This document shows positions 8,328-13,061 of a stretch of DNA of 13,061 nucleotides, piece by piece. A model generated the notes under the pieces. That model saw nothing but the letters and a program-made list of their open reading frames with translations, made no database searches and was not told where the DNA came from. This stretch comes from DATKEU01 sp035544495 (GTDB lineage Bacteria; Myxococcota_A; Polyangia; Fen-1088). Position numbers and translations under genes: made by a program. The DNA lies in assembly GCA_035544495.1 (NCBI GenBank), contig DATKEU010000578.1, forward strand, positions 1 through 13,061. The letters are read 5' to 3'. The stretch's first letter is position 1. Every line of letters starts with the position of its first letter.

Positions 8328-8331
8328 GAGG
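8328..8331 (+). promoter_or_regulatory. Ribosome binding site of the small membrane protein
   Basis: GAGG lies 8 nt before the ATG at 8340. This supports translation of the short gene and its start choice. A second purine patch, GGAG at 8335-8338, is too close to the ATG to be the functional site. Confidence 0.5.
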
Positions 8332-8339
8332 ATCGGAGC

Positions 8340-8543
8340 ATGGTGAACGGTTTTTCCAGCGCGGTCCTGGTCCTCGCGGGCGCGCTTTGCGCGATGGGCG
8401 GCTACTGGCTGGGCGGCTGGCGGCATCGCCTGCAGCTCCGCCTGGAGATGGAGGCCGAGGATATCGACTCGCACCAGCGCGTCCTGGACACGATCGAGTC
8501 CCTGGCCGACGCCGACCGCAACAGAGACGAACGCCCGAACTGA
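8340..8543 (+). CDS. Small single-span membrane protein, hypothetical
   Basis: 67 residues with no recognised family. Residues about 5-27 (SSAVLVLAGALCAMGGYWLGGW) form one membrane helix with a GxxxGG-type small-residue pattern, followed by the basic RHRLQLR. The positive-inside rule therefore puts the C-terminal half in the cytoplasm. Residues about 30-60 (LEMEAEDIDSHQRVLDTIESLADAD) look like a charged amphipathic helix that could self-associate or bind a partner. Start ATG with GAGG 8 nt upstream. It begins 54 nt after the modular envelope protein on the same strand, so it may share its transcript. The clean membrane segment and ribosome site argue that it is real. Confidence 0.62.
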   Translation: MVNGFSSAVLVLAGALCAMGGYWLGGWRHRLQLRLEMEAEDIDSHQRVLDTIESLADADRNRDERPN

Positions 8544-8563
8544 GCCCCGCAATCGCCACTCGC

Positions 8564-8602
8564 TGGCGCGCGGCGCCACCGGCCTGAGCCACTCCGGCTC
8601 GG
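8564..8602 (+). terminator. Two tandem hairpins after the small membrane protein, candidate terminator
   Basis: The first hairpin is TGGCGC, loop GCG, GCGCCA (8564-8578; perfect 6-bp stem). The second is CTGAGCC, loop ACTCC, GGCTCGG (8584-8602; 7-bp stem with one G-T pair). They lie between the small gene and the hydrolase. No U-run follows, so they may slow or end transcription only with other factors, or serve as 3'-end stabilisers. Confidence 0.35.
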
Positions 8603-8628
8603 TCAAACTACATTGTGTGGTGGAAGCC

Positions 8629-9696
8629 ATGGGCGCGCGCCGATTCATCGTGATCGCCTGGCTTGCCGGGGCGTGCGCGGCCCAAGGGCGATCGAGCGAT
8701 CGACCGGGCAGCGGCAGCGCGATGGCGGGCGCCGGCGGTCAAGCTGGCGACGCCGCCTCCGCGGCGGCCGGCTCGACGGGGGGTGGGCTGGGCAGCGGCG
8801 GCTCGGCGGGAGCGGCACCGCCGGCCGTCGACGCTGCGCTCGAAGCGAGCCCCAGCACCGACGGGAATGCGCCCGAGGCCCTGGTCATCACCGAGCCCGC
8901 TCCCACCACCGGTTTCGCGGAGATTCGGCTCTATCCCGGCGATCCGCCGAACTTCGTGGCCAACGCTCCCCGCGAGTCCACCAACGCGGCCGGCCAGGTG
9001 ATGAACGTCAGCGTTCCCATGTTGCGCCGTTACCCCTACGACGAGAGCATGGCCACCGGGACCGGCTTCGTCGTCTTTCCGGGTGGCGGCTACACGGAGC
9101 TCGAGTTCGAGGTCAATGTCGCCGCGATGTCTCGCCGGCTGGGACCGCTGGGGATCGCCGTCTTCGGTCTCAAGTACCGGGTCGGGGGCGGGACGCGGGA
9201 CGCGCCGCGCGACGCGCTGCTGGACGCCAAGCGCGCCATCCGCCTGGTGCGCAGCAAGGCGGCGTCGTGGGGTCTCGCCCTGGATCGCATCGGGGTGATC
9301 AGCTATTCGGCGGGCTCGCACGTGGCGATGAACCTGGTGGCTGGTTTCGATCGCGGCGACCCGGCGGCGGCGGATGCCATCGAACGCCTGAGCAGCCGGC
9401 CCGACTTCGTGGCGTCGATGTGCACCTGGTCGTTCGGCAGCGCGACCTCGACCTTCAAGTTCACCGCGGACGCGCCGCCGGTCTTCCTGTGCCACGCGCA
9501 GGACGACAACATCGCGCCCATCGCGCTGGCGTTCATGATCGACCAGCAGCTCAAGAGCCTGGGCGTGCTCGAACACCTGGAGGTGTATCCGACGGGCGGG
9601 CACACCGCCTTTCGCGTCGGGGAACCCAATGCGCCGGGGCGCAACTGGCCGGACAAATTTCTGCCGTGGCTGAAGGACAACCACCTGACGCCGTGA
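8629..9696 (+). CDS. Lipoprotein alpha/beta-hydrolase, esterase (acetyl-xylan-esterase/BD-FAE-like)
   Basis: Predicted surface or periplasmic esterase of 355 residues. The N-terminus is a lipoprotein signal, IAWLAGAC, with Cys16 as the lipid site, followed by a Gly/Ala/Ser-rich spacer to about residue 80. The hydrolase fold has an oxyanion-hole motif VVFPGGGY, a nucleophile elbow ISYSAGSH (Ser227), an acid loop CHAQDDNIAP (probably Asp293) and a histidine in PTGGHTAF (His325). This order and spacing resemble small carbohydrate-ester hydrolases of the Aes/acetyl-xylan esterase type. The substrate cannot be read from sequence. The elbow starts with Ser where the usual motif has Gly. ATG 8629 is chosen because the signal peptide then starts at MGARR; GTG codons at 8617 and 8620 are in-frame alternatives. 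It converges on metF with an 18-nt gap. Confidence 0.85.
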   Translation: MGARRFIVIAWLAGACAAQGRSSDRPGSGSAMAGAGGQAGDAASAAAGSTGGGLGSGGSAGAAPPAVDAALEASPSTDGNAPEALVITEPAPTTGFAEIRLYPGDPPNFVANAPRESTNAAGQVMNVSVPMLRRYPYDESMATGTGFVVFPGGGYTELEFEVNVAAMSRRLGPLGIAVFGLKYRVGGGTRDAPRDALLDAKRAIRLVRSKAASWGLALDRIGVISYSAGSHVAMNLVAGFDRGDPAAADAIERLSSRPDFVASMCTWSFGSATSTFKFTADAPPVFLCHAQDDNIAPIALAFMIDQQLKSLGVLEHLEVYPTGGHTAFRVGEPNAPGRNWPDKFLPWLKDNHLTP

Positions 9697-9701
9697 CTGC
9701 C

Positions 9702-9716
9702 GGCGCCCGGAGCGCT
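9702..9716. terminator. Small GC hairpin between hydrolase and metF, weak candidate
   Basis: GCGC (9703-9706), loop CCGGA, GCGC (9712-9715), extendable by one G-T pair, lies between the facing stop codons of the hydrolase and metF and overlaps the metF stop. There is no U-run on either strand. Its position is the main reason to list it. Confidence 0.2.
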
Positions 9717-10635
9717 ACGCCAGGTGGGCGGCCTTGAGCGCGGTCAGGATGACGCGCGTCGCGGGCGACTGGTTCAGCGTGTAGAAGTGGATGCCGGGCG
9801 CGCCGGCGTTCAGCAACTCCACGCACTGGGCGGTGGCGTGGGCGACGCCCAGCGCGGCGACGGAGGTGTCGTCGGCGCGCACGCGGTCGAGCTCGCTGAA
9901 CAGCGCGGACGGGATGGTCGCCCCGGACAGCTTCACCATCCGTTCGATGTGGGCCAGGTTGCGGATGGGCATGATGCCCGGGACGATGGGGACGGTGATG
10001 CCGGCGGCGCGCGCGCGGGCGACGAAGTCGAAGTAGAACCGGTTGTCGAAGAACAGCTGGGTGACGAGGAAATCCAGGCCGGCGTCGGCCTTGACCTTGA
10101 GGTTGCCGATGTCGCGATCGATGTCTCGGCATTCCAGGTGGCCTTCCGGGTAGGCGGCGCCGCCGATGCACAGGCGGTCGCCGTGGCGGCGGCGGATGAA
10201 GGCGATCAGGTCCGACGCGTGGGCGAAACCGCCGGCGGTCTGCGTGAAGGTCGCCTGCCCGGCGGGCGGGTCGCCGCGGAGGGCCATGATGTTCTCGATC
10301 CCGGCGTCAACCAGCCGATCCAGCACCTGCTCGAGCTGGGCCGCGTCGGCGCCCACGCACGTCAGGTGCGCCATGGCGGTCAGGTGCGCCTCGCGCTGGA
10401 TCCATTGCACGAGGTCGATGGTCTTCTGGCGCGTCGATCCGCCCGCGCCGTAGGTGACCGACACGAACGAGGGCTGAAGGTCCGCCAGCTCGCGGATCGT
10501 CTTCTCGAGGGCGGTGACGCCGGCGTCCGTCTTGGGCGGGAAGAACTCGAAGGAGAAGACGCGCCGGGGCCGGGTCACGGGAACCACCGCGGGGGGTCCG
10601 CCCGATGAATGGGAGAAAAGCCGGCCGATCTTCAC
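9715..10635 (-). CDS. metF: 5,10-methylenetetrahydrofolate reductase MetF
   Basis: Cytoplasmic FAD enzyme that reduces 5,10-methylene-THF to 5-methyl-THF, the methyl donor for methionine synthesis. The 306 residues match the usual bacterial length. Family hallmarks are in order: VFSFEFFPPKT with the catalytic Glu30 (E. coli Glu28), PSFVSVTYGAGGSTR, MAHLTCVGAD, IMALRGDPP with Asp122 (E. coli Asp120), HASDLI, IGGAAYPEGH, NLKVKADAGLDFLVTQLFFD, IVPGIMPI and the C-terminal GIHFYTLNQS. The start is GTG at 10635, with GGGGA 8 nt upstream; there is room for only one base after the stop of the clpX-like gene, so the two are almost certainly co-transcribed and coupled. I saw no S-box-like structure directly upstream, and none could fit in this junction. 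Assignment is firm. Confidence 0.95.
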   Translation of the reverse strand: MKIGRLFSHSSGGPPAVVPVTRPRRVFSFEFFPPKTDAGVTALEKTIRELADLQPSFVSVTYGAGGSTRQKTIDLVQWIQREAHLTAMAHLTCVGADAAQLEQVLDRLVDAGIENIMALRGDPPAGQATFTQTAGGFAHASDLIAFIRRRHGDRLCIGGAAYPEGHLECRDIDRDIGNLKVKADAGLDFLVTQLFFDNRFYFDFVARARAAGITVPIVPGIMPIRNLAHIERMVKLSGATIPSALFSELDRVRADDTSVAALGVAHATAQCVELLNAGAPGIHFYTLNQSPATRVILTALKAAHLA

Positions 10636-10636
10636 G

Positions 10637-11713
10637 TCAGGCGTCCCCGGCGATCCCGTCGCCCATGCGCTCCAGGCGCTCGAGCGCGAAGTCGGCGTCG
10701 ACGGTGATGGTCTCGCCCCGGCGTTCGGGCGCGTCGAACATGATGTCGTGGCAGATCTCTTCGATGAAGGTGCGCAGGCTGCGGGCGCCGGTCTTGCGGC
10801 GGATGCAGTGGGCGGCGATGGCTCGCAGCGCCCCGTCGGAGAAGCGGAGGTCGACGCCGTCCATCTTCAAGAGCGCGGTGTACTCGCGGACGACGGCGTC
10901 GGGCGGCGCGGTCATCACCAGATAAAGGTCGTCCTCCGACAGCGGGTCCAGCTCGACGCGGACAGGCAGGCGGCCGAGGAACTCGGCCAGCAGGCCATAG
11001 TCGAGGAGCTCCTTCTCGGTGACGCGGCGGCTCTGGCTGCGCGGCGGCTCGCCGCCCGCGCTGAAGCCGACCGGCTTCGCTTCGTCGAGCAGGCGCAGGT
11101 CAGAGAAGGTGCCGGCGGCGATGAACAGCACGTCCTGCGTGTCCATCACGACGAAGTCGTGCTTGTTCCAGTGCTGGGTCACGTTCGTGGGGACGAAGAT
11201 CTCGCGCCCCTCCAGCAGCTTGAGCAGCCCCTGCTGCACGCCCTCGCCGCCGATGTCGCGGGCGCCGGCGCCGTTGCGGGCGGTCTGGCTGCGGCGCGCG
11301 ATCTTGTCGACCTCATCGATGAAGACGATGCCGCGCTGGGCGCGCTCGACGTCCTGGTCGGCGCGGTGGAGCAGCTCGCCCACCATCACCTCGACGTCCT
11401 TGCCGTAATAGCCGGCCTCGGTGTACTCGGTGGCGTCGGCGACGGTGAACGGCACGTCCAGGCAGGTGGCCAGCGTGCGCGCGATGTGCGTCTTGCCCGA
11501 GCCCGTCGGGCCCACCAGGAGCACGTTGGATTTCTTGATCAGGCGCTTTCCCCCGCTGGTCTTCTGATCGCAGCGCTTGAGGTGATTGTAGGCGGCGATG
11601 GCTACGGTGCGCTTGGCCCGCTCCTGGCCGACGACGTAGCGATCGAGATAGTCGAAGATCTGGCGCGGCGTGAGGATCGGCGAGCGTTCGCTGATGCGGG
11701 GGTTCTGCTTCAT
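10637..11713 (-). CDS. ClpX-like AAA+ unfoldase lacking the N-terminal zinc domain
   Basis: ATP-driven protein unfoldase of 358 residues, compared with about 420 for canonical ClpX. Walker A is GPTGSGKT (68-75), Walker B is IVFIDEVDKI (129-138), the arginine finger is in EFLGRLP (Arg248), and sensor 2 is KTGARSLR (Arg311). Typical ClpX segments LDRYVVGQ, GEGVQQGLLKLLEG and RKTGARSLR confirm the family. The protein opens directly at the AAA+ module, so the zinc-binding substrate/adaptor domain is absent. An in-frame TAG lies at 11752-11750, and only 118 nt separate this start from enolase, so there is no room for that domain upstream. The pore loop reads GYYG where ClpX has GYVG, and the RKH loop is replaced by QHW (180-182). 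A VGF (215-217) sits at the ClpP-docking loop. TTG 11740 is an alternative start. Probably a second, specialised ClpX. Confidence 0.9.
   Translation of the reverse strand: MKQNPRISERSPILTPRQIFDYLDRYVVGQERAKRTVAIAAYNHLKRCDQKTSGGKRLIKKSNVLLVGPTGSGKTHIARTLATCLDVPFTVADATEYTEAGYYGKDVEVMVGELLHRADQDVERAQRGIVFIDEVDKIARRSQTARNGAGARDIGGEGVQQGLLKLLEGREIFVPTNVTQHWNKHDFVVMDTQDVLFIAAGTFSDLRLLDEAKPVGFSAGGEPPRSQSRRVTEKELLDYGLLAEFLGRLPVRVELDPLSEDDLYLVMTAPPDAVVREYTALLKMDGVDLRFSDGALRAIAAHCIRRKTGARSLRTFIEEICHDIMFDAPERRGETITVDADFALERLERMGDGIAGDA
10644..10648 (-). promoter_or_regulatory. Ribosome binding site of metF inside the clpX-like gene
   Basis: GGGGA on the minus strand, 8 nt before the GTG start, lies within the last codons of the clpX-like gene. 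It supports the GTG start and translational coupling across the one-base junction. Confidence 0.45.
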
Positions 11714-11831
11714 GGGAGGGGCCAGTATCCCATCGGCCAAGCCGTCTCGCTAGAACGCGGGGCCAGCGCGGCTGGGCGCGCGCGCAAGTCGCTATAGCCA
11801 GCCGAGGCTGCCTACGATAGAAATCCGCCCC
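11714..11831. promoter_or_regulatory. Divergent region between the clpX-like gene and enolase
   Basis: 118 nt that must hold promoters for both directions. It contains an 8-bp palindrome GCTATAGC (11791-11798), whose TATAGC could act as a -10 element either way. I could not find convincing -35 elements at the right spacing. No clear ribosome binding site precedes enolase. Confidence 0.4.
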
Positions 11832-13061
11832 ATGAGCATGGCACGACAAGCGATCATCGAGAGTGTTTCCGCCCGCGAGATTCTGGATTCGCGCGGCAAT
11901 CCCACCGTGGAGGTGGACGTCACGCTGGAGTCCGGCGTCAGCGGCACGGCCGCGGTCCCCTCGGGCGCGTCGACCGGCGAGCACGAGGCGCTGGAGCTGC
12001 GCGACGGCGACAAGAAGCGGTACATGGGCAAGGGCGTGCGCAAGGCGTGCGAGAACGTCGCTTCGCAGCTGGGCCCGGTGGTGTGCGGGCGCGACGCCTT
12101 CGACCAGGCGGGGCTGGATGGCGCGATGCTGGCCGTCGATGGAACGCCCAACAAGGGGAAGATCGGCGCCAACGCCATGCTGGGCGTGTCGATGGCGGTG
12201 GCGCGCGCGGCGGCCAACGAGCTGGCGCTGCCGCTGTACAAGTATCTCGGCGGGCCGGCCGGGCGCGTGCTGCCGGTGCCGCTGATGAACATCATCAACG
12301 GCGGCGCGCACGCCGACAACTCGCTCGACTTTCAGGAGTTCATGATCGTGCCCAAGGGCGCGCCGAACTTCACCGAGGCGCTGCGCGCCGGGGCCGAGGT
12401 GTTCCACACGCTGAAGAAGCTGTTGCATGACCGCAAAGCCTCGACGGCGGTGGGCGACGAGGGCGGCTTCGCCCCCGACCTGCCGGGCGCCGAGGCGGCG
12501 CTGGCGGCGATCGTCGAGGCGATCGAGAAGGCGGGCTACAAGGCCGGCAAGGACGTCGCGGTGGCGCTGGACGTGGCGTCGAGCGAGCTGTGGGACGCGG
12601 GCAAGAAGACGTACCAGCTGGAGGGGGAGGGCAAGGAGCTGGACGGCAAGGGCCTGGTCGATTTCTACCGCAAGCTGTGCGAGCAGTTCCCGATCGTCTC
12701 GATCGAGGACGGCATGGCCGAGAACGACTGGGACGGCTGGGTGGCCCTGACCAAGGCGCTGGGCGATCGCGTGCAGCTGGTGGGCGACGATCTGTTCGTC
12801 ACCAACGTCGAGCGCATCCGGCAGGGGATCGAGAAGGGCGCGGCGAACAGCGTGCTGGTGAAGGTGAACCAGATCGGGACGCTGACCGAGACGCTGGAGT
12901 CGGTCGAGCTTTCGCACCGCAACGGCTGGACGACGATCATCTCGCACCGATCGGGCGAGACCGAGGACACCTTCATCGCCGATCTCGCGGTGGCGGTGCG
13001 GTCGGGGCAGATCAAGACCGGATCGCTGGCGCGGTCCGAGCGGGTGGCGAAGTACAACCGC
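11832..13061 (+). CDS. eno: Enolase (3' partial)
   Basis: Cytoplasmic glycolytic enzyme that interconverts 2-phosphoglycerate and phosphoenolpyruvate. 410 codons are present and the frame runs off the window, so about 15-20 C-terminal residues are missing. All hallmarks are present: SAREILDSRGNPTVEV, VPSGASTGEHEALELRDGD, PLMNIINGGAHADN, AVGDEGGFAPDL with catalytic Glu210, metal ligands Asp247 (VALDVASSE), Glu292 (SIEDGMAENDW) and Asp319 (VGDDLFVTN), catalytic Lys344 in VKVNQIGTLTET, and the signature SHRSGETEDTFIADLAV. The start is ATG 11832; a second ATG at 11838 is possible, and neither has a good ribosome site. It is divergent from the clpX-like gene. In E. coli, enolase also associates with RNase E; nothing here tests that. 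Assignment is firm. Confidence 0.97.
   Translation, partial: MSMARQAIIESVSAREILDSRGNPTVEVDVTLESGVSGTAAVPSGASTGEHEALELRDGDKKRYMGKGVRKACENVASQLGPVVCGRDAFDQAGLDGAMLAVDGTPNKGKIGANAMLGVSMAVARAAANELALPLYKYLGGPAGRVLPVPLMNIINGGAHADNSLDFQEFMIVPKGAPNFTEALRAGAEVFHTLKKLLHDRKASTAVGDEGGFAPDLPGAEAALAAIVEAIEKAGYKAGKDVAVALDVASSELWDAGKKTYQLEGEGKELDGKGLVDFYRKLCEQFPIVSIEDGMAENDWDGWVALTKALGDRVQLVGDDLFVTNVERIRQGIEKGAANSVLVKVNQIGTLTETLESVELSHRNGWTTIISHRSGETEDTFIADLAVAVRSGQIKTGSLARSERVAKYNR

Noticed and set aside
8609..8614. TACATT as a -10 box for the lipoprotein esterase
   Set aside because: It matches only 4 of 6 positions and no -35-like sequence lies at the proper distance.
10637..11713. Reading the AAA+ gene as HslU or as a truncated, broken clpX
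   Set aside because: There is no HslU-type inserted domain, ClpX-specific segments and the VGF loop are present, all ATPase motifs are intact, and the frame is uninterrupted, so it is a short ClpX-type protein and not a pseudogene.
10514..11797. A 427-codon open frame on the plus strand opposite metF and the clpX-like gene
   Set aside because: Antisense to two genes with intact catalytic motifs; Ala/Val/Asp-rich with no recognisable fold.
11313..12947. A 544-codon open frame on the minus strand across the clpX-like gene and enolase
   Set aside because: It overlaps two firm genes, in another frame of the first and antisense to the second, and its translation is low-complexity Arg/Ala/Leu/His-rich.
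1..13061. CRISPR arrays, tRNA or rRNA genes, insertion sequences, phage or integrase genes
   Set aside because: No spaced repeats, cloverleaf-like segments, transposase or integrase motifs were seen; genes are contiguous and of similar composition.

Overview
The window is very GC-rich (roughly two thirds G+C), densely coded and Gram-negative. It carries lipoprotein signal sequences, signal peptides on beta-barrel-like proteins, and surface lipoproteins with Gly/Ala/Ser-rich linkers. This style, together with large uncharacterised outer-membrane proteins next to ordinary housekeeping genes, suggests a Myxococcota (former deltaproteobacterial) chromosome. That placement is inference; no rRNA or other phylogenetic marker was compared.

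Layout. (1) 1-1377, plus: the C-terminal three quarters of a 67K-type signal peptide peptidase SppA, cut by the window edge. (2) 1396-6498, minus: a two-gene operon, transcribed leftwards and convergent with sppA. Its first gene encodes an exported beta-barrel-like protein; the second encodes a 1329-residue lipoprotein metalloprotease of the metzincin type. The genes are 9 nt apart, and the ribosome binding site of the second overlaps the stop codon of the first. (3) 6499 to about 6734: a divergent intergenic region. (4) 6735-8543, plus: a modular envelope protein (signal peptide, alpha/beta domain, charged linker, beta-barrel), then a 67-residue one-span membrane protein. (5) 8629-9696, plus: a lipoprotein alpha/beta-hydrolase (esterase). 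(6) 9715-11713, minus: a clpX-like gene followed 1 nt later by metF (methylenetetrahydrofolate reductase). (7) 11832 to the window end, plus: enolase, missing only its last residues.

The left two thirds is an envelope region: a membrane peptidase, a surface protease, two barrel-like proteins and a lipoprotein esterase. The right third is housekeeping metabolism and protein quality control. Two items deserve most attention. One is the barrel plus metzincin-lipoprotein operon, which may be a secreted or surface proteolysis unit. The other is the ClpX-like unfoldase: it has lost the N-terminal zinc domain and changed its substrate-gripping loops, yet keeps a VGF tripeptide where ClpX carries its ClpP-docking loop.

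No tRNA, rRNA, CRISPR array, insertion sequence or phage gene was seen. No gene-free stretch exceeds 300 bases; the longest is about 236 nt (6499-6734).
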